Notes under the pieces: generated by a model
Seen by the model: only the letters and a program-made list of their open reading frames with translations
Told to the model about the DNA's origin: nothing
Databases searched by the model: none
Part shown: piece after piece, positions 46,330 to 55,421 of the stretch
How positions within the stretch are numbered: position 1 is the stretch's first letter
Layout of the letters: each line of letters starts with the position of its first letter
Position numbers and translations under genes: made by a program
Origin: Streptomyces sp. 549
Lineage (GTDB): Bacteria; Actinomycetota; Actinomycetes; Streptomycetales; Streptomycetaceae
NCBI RefSeq assembly: GCF_030124175.1
Contig: NZ_JASKMT010000012.1
Span: 62,001 to 126,000, forward strand
Direction: 5' to 3'
DNA length: 64,000 nt

Positions 46330-48063
46330 GTGGTGCCGGAGGGGTACGACTACGAGTTCTACAGCCGTCTCGCCGGGCCGCTGACCGAGCCCCAGCTGCC
46401 GTACCGGGTGCGTTACCGCAGCCTGCTGTCGAAGGAGCCGCACCGCGTCCGCGCGATGCTGCTGATGACGGCGGCGCCGACCCTGTCGTGCGTGCTGCTG
46501 CTGTGGCTCGTCTGGCCCAGCCACTGGACCGACCGCGAGGGCGCACCCGGGTACCTGATCGCCGCAGACGCGGTGATGCTGGGCTGCATCGGCCTGATCG
46601 AACTGTTCCGGCTGGTGAACGTGGCGTCCGTCGCGCACGCCACGATGGTCGCCAGGGATCCCGTGCCGGTGGTTCCTGAACCGGGCACGAAGGTGGCGTT
46701 CCTGACCACCTACGTGCCCGGCAAGGAGCCGCTGCACATGGTGCGCGCCACGCTGGAGGCCGCCGTCGGCCTGCGGCACGACGGCACGCTGCACGTCTGG
46801 CTGCTCGACGAGGGCGACGACCCCGAGGCCCGGCTGCTCTGCGCCGAGCTGGGCGTGCGCCACTTCACCCGCAAGGGTGTGCCGGAGTGGAACCAGCCCT
46901 CCGGCGCGCACCGCGCGCGGACCAAGCACGGCAACTACAACGCCTGGATCGCCGCGCACGGCGACGACTACGCCTTCTTCGCGTCCGTCGACACCGACCA
47001 CATCCCGCTGCCGAACTACCTGGAGCGCATGCTCGGGTACTTCCGCGACCCGGACGTGGCCTTCGTCGTCGGCCCGCAGGTGTACGGCAACTACACCAAG
47101 CCCGTCACCAAGTTCGCCGAGAGCCAGCAGTTCCTCTTCCACGCCCTGATCCAGCGCGCCGGCAACCGCTACGGCTCGGCGATGTTCGTCGGCACCAACA
47201 ACGCGGTGCGCGTCAGCTCGGTGAAGCAGATCGGCGGGCTCGTCGACTCCATCACCGAGGACATGGCCACCGGCTTCGAACTGCACCGCACCCGCAACCC
47301 GGCCACCGGCCGGCTGTGGCGCTCGGTGTACACGCCCGACGTGCTGGCCGTCGGTGAGGGACCGGAGTGCTGGACGGACTTCTTCACCCAGCAGATGCGC
47401 TGGTCCCGCGGCACCTACGAGACGGTCATCCGCCAGTACTGGCGCGGCCCGCACCGCTTCTCGCCGGGCAAGCTCCTCAACTACTCCCTGATGCTCGTCT
47501 ACTACCCGATGAGCGCCCTCACCTGGACGCTCGGCGCGCTCAGCTGCACGTTGTTCCTGTGGCTCGGCGCCTCCGGCACCCAGGTGTCGGCCGGGGTGTG
47601 GCTGATGCTGTACAGCGACGTGGCCGCCCTCCAGATCGGCCTCTACCTGTGGAACCGGCGGCACAACGTCTCCCCGCACGAACCGCAGGGCTCGGGAGGC
47701 CTCGCCGGAATGGCGATGTCGGCCATCTGCGCACCGGTCTACGCCCGTTCGCTGCTGGCGGCCGTGTTCCGGCGGGACTGCCGGTTCGTCGTCACCCCCA
47801 AGGGGGCGTCCGCCAGCCCCGACCGGCTCAGCACGTTCCGCATCCACCTGGTGTGGATCGGCCTGTTCGGCAGCGGGCTCGCCGCCTCCGTCGTCCTCGA
47901 CCACACCCACGTCGCCATGCGCACCTGGACGGTGCTGGCCCTGGTGATCGCGCTCGCGCCGCTCGCCATCTGGGGCTTCACCGAGATGCGCGGCAGGCGC
48001 CGCGACCGCCTTCCCCGAAGCGAGCGCCAGACCACGCTCGCCGTGACCACCAGCGGGAGTTGA
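46330..48063 (+). CDS. cslA: Cellulose-synthase-like GT2 (CslA type)
   Basis: 577 residues from GTG 46330 (GGAGGGA upstream; an in-frame stop lies 33 nt before, so it cannot be longer). Two membrane segments (about 40-100), a cytosolic GT2 domain with LLDEGDD, VDTDH (DxD), SITEDMATG and the processivity motif QMRWSRG, then four or more membrane segments to about residue 555. It should polymerise a beta-glucan-like polymer at hyphal tips, as CslA does with DivIVA. GlxA and a GH6 enzyme follow, completing the known csl set. It lacks the Pro-rich N-terminal extension I associate with CslA. Confidence 0.88.
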   Translation: MVPEGYDYEFYSRLAGPLTEPQLPYRVRYRSLLSKEPHRVRAMLLMTAAPTLSCVLLLWLVWPSHWTDREGAPGYLIAADAVMLGCIGLIELFRLVNVASVAHATMVARDPVPVVPEPGTKVAFLTTYVPGKEPLHMVRATLEAAVGLRHDGTLHVWLLDEGDDPEARLLCAELGVRHFTRKGVPEWNQPSGAHRARTKHGNYNAWIAAHGDDYAFFASVDTDHIPLPNYLERMLGYFRDPDVAFVVGPQVYGNYTKPVTKFAESQQFLFHALIQRAGNRYGSAMFVGTNNAVRVSSVKQIGGLVDSITEDMATGFELHRTRNPATGRLWRSVYTPDVLAVGEGPECWTDFFTQQMRWSRGTYETVIRQYWRGPHRFSPGKLLNYSLMLVYYPMSALTWTLGALSCTLFLWLGASGTQVSAGVWLMLYSDVAALQIGLYLWNRRHNVSPHEPQGSGGLAGMAMSAICAPVYARSLLAAVFRRDCRFVVTPKGASASPDRLSTFRIHLVWIGLFGSGLAASVVLDHTHVAMRTWTVLALVIALAPLAIWGFTEMRGRRRDRLPRSERQTTLAVTTSGS

Positions 48064-48066
48064 TCC

Positions 48067-50001
48067 ATGCCCTACCGACCGAGCGCAAGGATGAAGAAGA
48101 CCCTCCTGGGCACCGGCGTCGGCCTGGTGCTCGCCGGCCTCAACGCCCCGGCGACCATCGGCTTCGCCCGTGAGCAGATCCACGACTACCGAATAGCCCA
48201 GCCCGCCTACCAGGCGCGTTACGGCTCCTGGCAGTTGGCGAACGTCCCCGAGAGCTACCGCACCAACACCATCCACGCGGCGCTGCTGCGGACCGGAAAG
48301 GTGCTGCTGATAGCCGGCTCGGGCAACGACGAGGAGCAGTTCGACGCGGGCACCTTCGTCACCGTGCTGTGGGACCCGTCGGACAACAGCTACGAACGCG
48401 TCGAGACGCCCGAGGACCTGTTCTGCGCCGGCCACTCCCAACTGGCGGACGGCAAGATGCTGGTGGCCGGCGGCACCGCCCGCTACGAACTGCTGGAGGG
48501 CGGCGTCACGCGGGCCGGCGGCGGCATGATCGTCAAGAACGAGAACCCGGACCGGCCGCACACCCTGCCCGAGGGCACCCGGTTCCGCTCGCCGTCCGGC
48601 GTCGAGTACGCGTCCGACACCCCGGTGATCGTGCCCCGCGCCAAGAAGACGGAGAACAAGAAGACCGGGAAGGTCACCGTCACCCCCAGCGAGGTGCGGG
48701 TCTTCGTGGAGGCCGTCGAGGAGGGCGAGGAGTCCGTCACCGACCGGCACGCCCAGTACCGGATCGTCGGACTCAAGGGCAAGGACGCCGACAACCTGTA
48801 CGGCATCGCCGAGAAGCTCACCCTCGACAAGCAGGACTTCCAGGGCATCAAGGACACCTACGAGTTCGACCCGGTGGCCGAGCGCTACCTGCCGGTCGAC
48901 CCGATGGCCGAGGCGCGCTGGTACCCGACGCTCGTCACCCTGGAGGACGGCAGGGTCCTGTCCGTCTCCGGCCTGGACGACATCGGCGAGATCCTGCCCG
49001 GCGACAACGAGATCTACGACCCGAAGACCAAGAAGTGGTCCGCCGCCCCCCACCGGTACTTCCCCACCTATCCGGCGCTGTTCCTCACCAAGGGCGGCAA
49101 GCTCTTCTACTCCGGCGCCAACGCCGGTTACGGACCGGCCGACAAGGGGCGCGACCCCGGCATCTGGGACCTGGCGAACAACACCTTCGAGAAGGTCGGC
49201 GGCATGACCGACGCGGACCAGTTGGAGACCTCCAGCTCCCTGCTGCTGCCGCCGGCGCAGGACCAGAAGGTGATGGTGCTGGGCGGCGGCGGCATCGGCG
49301 AGTCGGAGCGCTCCACCGCCCGCACCGCGGTGGTCGACCTCAACGAGGACAAGCCCGCCTTCAAGCCGGGCCCCGACCTGCCGCAGGGGACGCGCTACCT
49401 CAACAGCGTGATCCTGCCCGACGACACCGTCTTCACCACCGGCGGTTCGGAGAACTACCGCGGGCGCAGCAACAGCGACATCCTCAAGGCGCAGTTCTAC
49501 GACCCGGCGAAGAACGAGTTCCGCCCCGCCGCCGACCCCGAGGTGCCCAGGAACTACCACGCCGAGGCGCTGCTGCTGCCCGACGGGCGGGTCGCCACCT
49601 TCGGCTCCGACCCGCTGTTCGGCGACCGCTCCAACACCCGCCTGGGCACCTTCGAGAAGCGCGTGGAGATCTACACCCCGCCCTACCTGCACGGCGGCCG
49701 GGCCGACAACCGTCCCGTGGTGGGCGACGGACCGGAGCGGCTGCGGCGCGGCGCCGAAGCGGTGTTCGAGACCGGCGACGCGTCGCGCGTCGCGCGGGCC
49801 CGCCTGATCCGGCCCAGCGCCGTCACGCACGTCACGGACGTCGAGCAGCGCTCGGTCGCGCTGGAGGTGACGAAGGGCGACGGACGGGTGCGGCTCGACG
49901 TCCCCGAGGACCGCACGCTCACGCCTCCCGGCTGGTACATGCTCTTCCTGATCGACACCGAGGGCACGCCCTCGGAGGCGAAGTGGGTGCACCTGCCCTG
50001 A
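48067..50001 (+). CDS. glxA: GlxA-type mononuclear copper radical oxidase
   Basis: 644 residues, 3 bp after cslA. An N-terminal membrane anchor (about 10-30) is followed by a seven-bladed Kelch propeller and a C-terminal DUF1929 Ig-like domain. The active site is complete by comparison with galactose oxidase and GlxA: C120 (DLFCAGH) to crosslink Y286, stacking W285 (EARWYPTL), copper ligands Y497/H498 (PRNYHAEA) and H588 (AVTHVTD). GlxA is needed for deposition of the CslA glycan at the tip and for normal development, and depends on copper delivery. Confidence 0.93.
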   Translation: MPYRPSARMKKTLLGTGVGLVLAGLNAPATIGFAREQIHDYRIAQPAYQARYGSWQLANVPESYRTNTIHAALLRTGKVLLIAGSGNDEEQFDAGTFVTVLWDPSDNSYERVETPEDLFCAGHSQLADGKMLVAGGTARYELLEGGVTRAGGGMIVKNENPDRPHTLPEGTRFRSPSGVEYASDTPVIVPRAKKTENKKTGKVTVTPSEVRVFVEAVEEGEESVTDRHAQYRIVGLKGKDADNLYGIAEKLTLDKQDFQGIKDTYEFDPVAERYLPVDPMAEARWYPTLVTLEDGRVLSVSGLDDIGEILPGDNEIYDPKTKKWSAAPHRYFPTYPALFLTKGGKLFYSGANAGYGPADKGRDPGIWDLANNTFEKVGGMTDADQLETSSSLLLPPAQDQKVMVLGGGGIGESERSTARTAVVDLNEDKPAFKPGPDLPQGTRYLNSVILPDDTVFTTGGSENYRGRSNSDILKAQFYDPAKNEFRPAADPEVPRNYHAEALLLPDGRVATFGSDPLFGDRSNTRLGTFEKRVEIYTPPYLHGGRADNRPVVGDGPERLRRGAEAVFETGDASRVARARLIRPSAVTHVTDVEQRSVALEVTKGDGRVRLDVPEDRTLTPPGWYMLFLIDTEGTPSEAKWVHLP

Positions 50002-50032
50002 CCCCGGCCCGCCCTTCCACCGCACGCCACGC

Positions 50033-50070
50033 CGCCGCACCGGCCCCCCGACCCCGGGGCCGGTGCGGCG
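50033..50070. terminator. 15-bp inverted repeat between glxA and the GH6 gene
   Basis: Perfect arms 50033-50047 and 50056-50070 with an 8-nt loop lie between convergent genes (glxA stop 50001, GH6 stop 50134). Acts on both transcripts if a terminator. Confidence 0.7.
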
Positions 50071-50133
50071 GGCGCTTGTCCGGGTTCCGAGGATCAGGCC
50101 CGCACGGGTGCGCAGGCAGGCGGGGAGGCAGGT

Positions 50134-51168
50134 TCAGGCGGATGAGTTGCGGGCCAGGTCCAGGGCGTAGGAGGGCCACCACTGCCCGGCGGGCGGTCCG
50201 CCGCGGCACTCGCCGTCCGACTCTCCCGGCCGCTTCACCCACAGGTACGCGTCCACCAGCGGCTCGTCGGCCACCGCGGCCGCGGCCCGGCCCAGGGCCC
50301 GGCCCGGCGGGTTGCACCACGTCCCGTCCGGCGGCGGACCGTTGCCGTTGCGGCTGCTGTCGACCACGAAGCGCGCGCCGTCGAGCGCCGCCGACAGCCG
50401 CTTGCCGTAGGCCACGGACGCGGCGTCGGTGTGGAAGTTCGACACGTTCAGCGCAAAGCCGTCCGCCTGCGCCACGCCCGCCCGCCTCAGCGGCTCGACC
50501 AGCCGGGACGGGTCGGGAATCCAGCCGGCGTTGCCCGCGTCCACGTAGACCCGCACCCCCGGCTGCGCCTTCAGCCTGGCCACCGCGTCCCGCAGCAGCC
50601 GGTAGCGCTCCGCGTGGTGCACGGCGGCCGTGCAGCCCGCCACCACGTGCGGCACCGCGTCCGGCTCCAGCACCACCACCGCGGGCCGGTCGCCGACAGC
50701 CGCGGCGAACTCCGCCACGTAGCTGCGGTAGGCCGCGGCGGTGGCGGCGCCGCCGCGGGAGTAGAGGCCGCAGTCGCGGTGCGGGATGTTGTAGAGCACC
50801 AGGACGGGCGTGGTCCCGGCCGCCGCGGCGCCGGTGACGGCCGGGGTGATCTGCCGCGCCGGGTCGTCGTGGGACGGCCATACGGCCATCGGCCGGTCCG
50901 CGATCCGCCGCAGCAGCGCCGCGTCCGCCGTCCGGCCCGCCAGCTCCCAGTCGCGCACCTGCCGGGCCGCCGCGCTGTGCGGATCCACGTAGAACCCTGT
51001 CGCCTGCGCGCCGGCCGCCGGGGCCGGCGGTCCGGCGGGGGCGGTGCGCTCGGAGTTGACGCGGACCAGCCCGCCGTCGGCGCCACCGCCGTCGTACCCG
51101 GCGGTGCAGCCGAGGGCGAGCGCGAGCGCCACGAGGGCGGTGAGCATGCGCAGGCGTCTGCCGGACAT
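50134..51168 (-). CDS. GH6 family glycoside hydrolase lipoprotein (CslZ type)
   Basis: 344 residues. The N-terminus has a lipobox (ALALGC, Cys21), so it should be anchored outside the membrane. GH6 landmarks: LVLYNIPHRDCGLYSRGG, VVVLEPDAVPHVV with the catalytic-acid Asp, VYVDAGNAGWI, FALNVSNFHTD, DSSRNGNGPPPDGTWCNPPGRALG and the C-terminal DAYLWVKRPGESDGEC. Cellulase-type cleavage of a beta-1,4-glucan. It is convergent with cslA-glxA rather than in line, but the trio is the csl set that makes and trims the tip glycan. Confidence 0.92.
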   Translation of the reverse strand: MSGRRLRMLTALVALALALGCTAGYDGGGADGGLVRVNSERTAPAGPPAPAAGAQATGFYVDPHSAAARQVRDWELAGRTADAALLRRIADRPMAVWPSHDDPARQITPAVTGAAAAGTTPVLVLYNIPHRDCGLYSRGGAATAAAYRSYVAEFAAAVGDRPAVVVLEPDAVPHVVAGCTAAVHHAERYRLLRDAVARLKAQPGVRVYVDAGNAGWIPDPSRLVEPLRRAGVAQADGFALNVSNFHTDAASVAYGKRLSAALDGARFVVDSSRNGNGPPPDGTWCNPPGRALGRAAAAVADEPLVDAYLWVKRPGESDGECRGGPPAGQWWPSYALDLARNSSA

Positions 51169-51321
51169 CCACTCTCCCGTTTACGGCCGAAGGGGAAGAA
51201 TGCGGGCAAGCCTGGCACGGCGCAGCCCGGAACCCGCGCAGGACACGGGCTCCGGGCGGCCAGGGGCCCGAAGTCTGAGACGGGGCTGACCGCGATATGA
51301 CCGGCGGGTAGGGTCGTTCGC

Positions 51322-51831
51322 GTGCCGAAGCCGCTCAGTCTCCCGTTCGACCCGATCGCGCGCGCCGACGAACTGTGGAAGCAGCGCTGGGGTTCCGTGC
51401 CGTCCATGGCCGCCATCACCTCGATCATGCGGGCGCACCAGATCCTGCTCGCCGAGGTGGACGCGGTCGTCCGTCCCTACGGTCTGACGTTCGCCCGCTA
51501 CGAGGCGCTGGTCCTGCTGACCTTCTCGCAGGCCGGCGAGCTGACGATGTCCAAGATCGGCGAGCGGCTGATGGTGCACCCCACCTCCGTGACCAACACC
51601 GTCGACCGGCTCGTGCGGTCCGGGCTGGTCGCCAAGCGGCCCAACCCCAACGACGGCCGGGGCACGCTGGCGTCGATCACCGACAAGGGGCGCGAGGTGT
51701 GCGAGCAGGCCACCCGCGAGCTGATGGCCATGGACTTCGGGCTCGGCGCCTACGACCACGAGGAGTGCGCGGAGATCTTCGCCATGCTGCGCCCGCTGCG
51801 CTTGGCCGCCGCCGACTTCGAGGAGGGCTGA
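51322..51831 (+). CDS. MarR-family transcriptional regulator
   Basis: 169 residues from GTG 51322. The winged helix is LTMSKIGERLMVHPTSVTNTVDRLVRSGLVAKRPNPNDGRGTLASITDKG, with dimerisation helices from ITSIMRAHQILLAEVDAVV. It is divergent from the GH6 gene and followed by DUF3817 and icmA on the same strand. I recall a MarR-DUF3817 pair next to icmA in other streptomycetes. Target unknown. Confidence 0.9.
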   Translation: MPKPLSLPFDPIARADELWKQRWGSVPSMAAITSIMRAHQILLAEVDAVVRPYGLTFARYEALVLLTFSQAGELTMSKIGERLMVHPTSVTNTVDRLVRSGLVAKRPNPNDGRGTLASITDKGREVCEQATRELMAMDFGLGAYDHEECAEIFAMLRPLRLAAADFEEG

Positions 51832-51922
51832 CCTGCCCGCTCGCCGGTCGCCCGCGTCTCCGGACGGGTGACGGCGGGGCCGCCTCGCCGCTGCCCGGAA
51901 CGCCCGGTTACGCTCGTTGCCC

Positions 51923-52252
51923 ATGAAGTCCAATGTGCTCACCCGGTACCGGGTGATGGCCTACGTGACCGCGGTGTGGCTGCTCGTGTTCACCGGGTTC
52001 ATCATCGCCAAGTACGCCTTCGAGGTCGGGGACACCACGGTCGTCTCGCAGATCCACGGTGTGCTCTACATCATCTACGTCGTCTTCGCCTTCGACCTGG
52101 GCTCCAAGGCGCGCTGGCCGTTCGGCAAGCTGCTGTGGGTGCTGGCGGCCGGCTGCATCCCGGTGGTCGCGTTCTTCGTCGAGAAGCGCATCGCCGCCGA
52201 GATGAAGCCGCTGCTGGAGGACGCGGAGCCGGCCACCCCGGTCAAGGCCTGA
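51923..52252 (+). CDS. DUF3817 membrane protein (second copy)
   Basis: 109 residues from ATG 51923. Three membrane segments (YVTAVWLLVFTGFIIAKYAF, IHGVLYIIYVVFAFDLG, LLWVLAAGCIPVVAFFVE) and the family core VVSQIHGVLYIIYV. Same family as 45562-45906, with matching topology and a similar short charged tail. Function unknown. Confidence 0.88.
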   Translation: MKSNVLTRYRVMAYVTAVWLLVFTGFIIAKYAFEVGDTTVVSQIHGVLYIIYVVFAFDLGSKARWPFGKLLWVLAAGCIPVVAFFVEKRIAAEMKPLLEDAEPATPVKA

Positions 52253-52364
52253 CCGGGCCGACCCGCCGCGGGCGAGTCCGCCCGGGGCTGCCCGGGGTCG
52301 CCCGGACTGTGAAGCCCCGCCCGGTGTCCGTCAAGGTCGCCGGGCGTCTGCTCTAGCCAAATAG

Positions 52365-52376
52365 TAGGACGTCCTA
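52365..52376. promoter_or_regulatory. TAGGACGTCCTA palindrome at the icmA start
   Basis: A perfect 12-bp palindrome lies 14 bp upstream of the icmA ATG. No Shine-Dalgarno sequence is visible between it and the start, and TAGTAA (52375-52380) is placed 10 bp before the ATG like a -10 for a leaderless message. A repressor on the palindrome would cover the promoter. Both points are inference. Confidence 0.5.
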
Positions 52377-52390
52377 GTAAATTTGTCCTC

Positions 52391-54091
52391 ATGGACGCTG
52401 ACGCCACCGCTGAGGGCCGCCGCCGCTGGCAGGCCCGGTTCGACGCCGCCCGCAAGCGGGACGCCGACTTCACCACGCTGAGCGGTGATCCCGTCGAACC
52501 CGTCTACGGGCCCCGCCCCGGCGACACCTACGAGGGCTTCGAGCGCATCGGCTGGCCCGGTGAGTACCCCTTCACCCGGGGACTGCACGCCACCGGCTAC
52601 CGGGGGCGGACGTGGACGATCCGCCAGTTCGCCGGCTTCGGCAACGCCGAGCAGACCAACGAGCGCTACAAGATGATCCTGGAGGCCGGTGGCGGCGGCC
52701 TCTCCGTCGCCTTCGACATGCCGACCCTGATGGGCCGCGACTCCGACGACCCGCGCTCGCTCGGCGAGGTCGGCCACTGCGGCGTCGCCATCGACTCGGC
52801 CGCCGACATGGAGGTGCTGTTCCGCGACATCCCGCTGGGGGACGTCACCACCTCCATGACGATCAGCGGCCCGGCCGTGCCGGTGTTCTGCATGTACCTG
52901 GTCGCCGCCGAGCGCCAGGGCGTCGACCCGGCGGTGCTGAACGGCACCCTCCAGACGGACATCTTCAAGGAGTACATCGCCCAGAAGGAGTGGCTGTTCC
53001 AGCCCGAGCCGCACCTGCGGCTCATCGGCGACCTCATGGAGCACTGCGCCGCGGGCATCCCGGCGTACAAGCCGCTGTCCGTCTCCGGCTACCACATCCG
53101 CGAGGCCGGCTCCACGGCCGCGCAGGAACTCGCCTACACGCTCGCCGACGGCTTCGGCTACGTCGAGCTGGGCCTCAGCCGCGGTCTGGACGTCAACACC
53201 TTCGCGCCCGGCCTGTCCTTCTTCTTCGACGCCCACCTGGACTTCTTCGAGGAGATCGCGAAGTTCCGGGCCGCCCGCCGTATCTGGGCCCGCTGGATGC
53301 GGGACGTCTACGGCGCCACCAGCGAGAAGGCGCAGTGGCTGCGGTTCCACACTCAGACGGCCGGCGTCTCCCTCACCGCGCAGCAGCCCTACAACAACGT
53401 GGTGCGCACCGCCGTCGAGGCGCTGTCGGCCGTGCTGGGCGGCACCAACTCGCTGCACACCAACGCGCTCGACGAGACCCTGGCCCTGCCCTCCCAGCAG
53501 GCGGCGGAGATCGCCCTGCGCACCCAGCAGGTCCTCATGGAGGAGACCGGCATCACCAACGTGGCCGACCCGCTGGGCGGCTCCTGGTACGTCGAGCAGC
53601 TCACCGACCGCATCGAGGCGGACGCCGAGAAGATCTTCGAACAGATCCGGGAGCGCGGCACCCGCGCCCACCCCGACGGCGTGCACCCGATCGGCCCGAT
53701 GACGTCCGGCATCCTGCGCGGCATCGAGGACGGCTGGTTCACCGGCGAGATCGCCGAGGCCGCCTTCCAGTACCAGCGCGCGCTGGAGAAGGACGAGAAG
53801 CGCGTCGTCGGCGTGAACTGCCACACCGGTTCCGTCACCGGCGACCTGGAGATCCTCCGGGTCAGCCACGAGGTCGAGCGGGACCAGGTCAGCGCGCTTG
53901 CCGCGCGCAAGGCCCGCCGCGACGAGGCCCGGGTGCGCGCCGGGCTGGACGCGATGCTGGCGGCGGCCAGGGACGGCGGCAACATGATCGGGCCGATGCT
54001 CGACGCGGTGCGGGCGGAGGCCACGCTCGGCGAGATCTGCGACGTCCTGCGCGACGAGTGGGGCGTCTACGTGGAGCCGCCCGGCTTCTGA
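52391..54091 (+). CDS. icmA: Isobutyryl-CoA mutase large subunit IcmA
   Basis: Adenosylcobalamin-dependent interconversion of isobutyryl-CoA and n-butyryl-CoA, linking valine breakdown to butyryl-CoA for polyketides. 566 residues, exactly the length of known IcmA, with the barrel domain only; the B12-binding small subunit IcmB must be elsewhere. The two substrate-discriminating residues are those of isobutyryl-CoA mutase: F80 (RQFAGFG) and Q198 (YIAQKEW), not the Tyr and Arg of methylmalonyl-CoA mutase. MeaB, adenosyltransferase and C4-CoA enzymes elsewhere in the window support the pathway. Confidence 0.96.
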   Translation: MDADATAEGRRRWQARFDAARKRDADFTTLSGDPVEPVYGPRPGDTYEGFERIGWPGEYPFTRGLHATGYRGRTWTIRQFAGFGNAEQTNERYKMILEAGGGGLSVAFDMPTLMGRDSDDPRSLGEVGHCGVAIDSAADMEVLFRDIPLGDVTTSMTISGPAVPVFCMYLVAAERQGVDPAVLNGTLQTDIFKEYIAQKEWLFQPEPHLRLIGDLMEHCAAGIPAYKPLSVSGYHIREAGSTAAQELAYTLADGFGYVELGLSRGLDVNTFAPGLSFFFDAHLDFFEEIAKFRAARRIWARWMRDVYGATSEKAQWLRFHTQTAGVSLTAQQPYNNVVRTAVEALSAVLGGTNSLHTNALDETLALPSQQAAEIALRTQQVLMEETGITNVADPLGGSWYVEQLTDRIEADAEKIFEQIRERGTRAHPDGVHPIGPMTSGILRGIEDGWFTGEIAEAAFQYQRALEKDEKRVVGVNCHTGSVTGDLEILRVSHEVERDQVSALAARKARRDEARVRAGLDAMLAAARDGGNMIGPMLDAVRAEATLGEICDVLRDEWGVYVEPPGF

Positions 54092-54437
54092 CCGGCCCGG
54101 TCGTCCGGCTCGGCCCCACCCCCGGCAGCGCCGCCGTGCGCGAGCGCGCTGGGGGTGAGGCGGCCGACGATCGCCGGGGTCTCCCGGACCAGGGTGCGCA
54201 CTGCTGGCTGACCAGACGCCGGACCGACGTCGTGCAGATCTCCCCCGACCCTGAAGCCCTCGAACCCCTCACCACCGCCGTGCTCACCGAGATGCACGAC
54301 GAGCGGATTGCCTGCCCTCGCCGCTACCTCCCCGAAGGGGGCATGGACAAGGTCTATCCCGACAACGATCAGATCGGTCCGGCTACGCCACCACAGGGGA
54401 CATGACCCGCTGTGGGCGTGACATGCGACGGCGGACC
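54092..54437. other. Gap after icmA with a possible short gene fragment
   Basis: A + strand frame 54232-54405 (GTG to TGA) would encode 57 residues beginning VQISPDPEALEPLTTAVLTE and containing HDERIACPRRYLPEGGMDKV. It has protein-like composition but no recognised family and a weaker G/C third-position bias than the neighbours. It may be the remains of a gene; nothing else is seen in the gap. Confidence 0.35.
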
Positions 54438-54959
54438 CTAGCTGGGCGGCTGCAGTTCCCAGTGGGGCGGCTCGATGGATGTCCGCTCCACCGCGATTCG
54501 ACCGGCCGTGCCGGGAATGTCCATCAGCCTTCCGAACGAGCCGGAGTGATCGCTGGGGGTGTGCTCGATGTCGGCCCACACCCGGCTGCCGGGCCCGGCG
54601 GAGCCGTTCGAAACGGTCCACTCGGCGTACTTGTCAGCGCAGTTGCTGACCGCCACGCGGTGGTCCGATGTCACCTTCATGCAAGCGCGCGGGTTCGAGC
54701 CCGGAGGGGAGATCTCCATCATCCCGTTGGGAAGTTTCTGTACCTGCCAGTTCGCCGAGGTGGACGCGGTGTCCGTGCAGGCGCCCAGCGACACCATGCC
54801 GATGTTCCCGTGTGTCTTGGGCCAGACCAAGCACTTGCCGTCGTGGAGAGCTGCGAACCGGTAGACCCCGTCGACGAGGGGGGCGGCCTGGGCGGGCTGC
54901 GCGAGTGCCGCGGTGGCCGCAAGTGCGGCGGCCATGACGGCGATGACACGTGAACGCAT
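54438..54959 (-). CDS. Secreted protein, possibly ricin-type beta-trefoil
   Basis: 173 residues from ATG 54959 with GAGGAG upstream. A signal peptide (1-26, cleavage after PAQA) precedes a Cys-containing domain: VYRFAALHDGKCLVWPKTHGNIGMVSLGACTD, ANWQVQKLPNGMMEI, CMKVTSDHRVAVSNCADKYAEWTVSN. The repeated C...W/QxW-like spacing suggests a beta-trefoil lectin domain, but only loosely. No partner gene is evident; it lies in a gene-poor, remnant-bearing segment, so recent acquisition is plausible. Confidence 0.75.
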   Translation of the reverse strand: MRSRVIAVMAAALAATAALAQPAQAAPLVDGVYRFAALHDGKCLVWPKTHGNIGMVSLGACTDTASTSANWQVQKLPNGMMEISPPGSNPRACMKVTSDHRVAVSNCADKYAEWTVSNGSAGPGSRVWADIEHTPSDHSGSFGRLMDIPGTAGRIAVERTSIEPPHWELQPPS

Positions 54960-55421
54960 GGGGTGGGACTCCTCGGACAGTCGGATGGATCCGATCACAC
55001 GGCACAGACGCGGTTGACGCACACTTCGCCGGACTCGGGGAAGGCACTGATCGTGGAACACTGACCCCTCCGAAAGCAGGCCGCGCCAGCCGCTGTCACG
55101 CGTTCGGCCTAGCCGCATCACCCGATGGCGTGGCGGCACTCGGAATGTGGTTTCGCCGAGGACTCCGTGAACAAGAGCCCACGCCAGCGGGGGTGCTGGA
55201 GCAGTGGCGAGGCATCGCCCGCCCGACACGGCAGGACCGCGCGCCGAACCCTCGGCACCGGTGCCAGGGAGCGACCGCGACAGACGTGGGCCAACCCCGC
55301 CCCCGAGGGCCTTCCCGCCTGGTACCCGACCTGGCCCACCCTCCACAGAGGCTTCTGCCCCGGGTGCGACACGGCGTTCGCATCCGTAGCAGAGGGCTCT
55401 CCCATGATCATGGGGCTGGTT
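54960..55421. other. Gene-free stretch
   Basis: Several frames are open but none has good codon bias or a recognisable product. It lies between the lectin-like gene and the IS256 remnant and may be decayed mobile-element or gene DNA. Confidence 0.45.

Noticed and set aside
46282..50040. 1252-codon - strand ORF opposite cslA and glxA
   Set aside because: Antisense frame; the + strand has complete GT2 and copper-oxidase active-site motifs.
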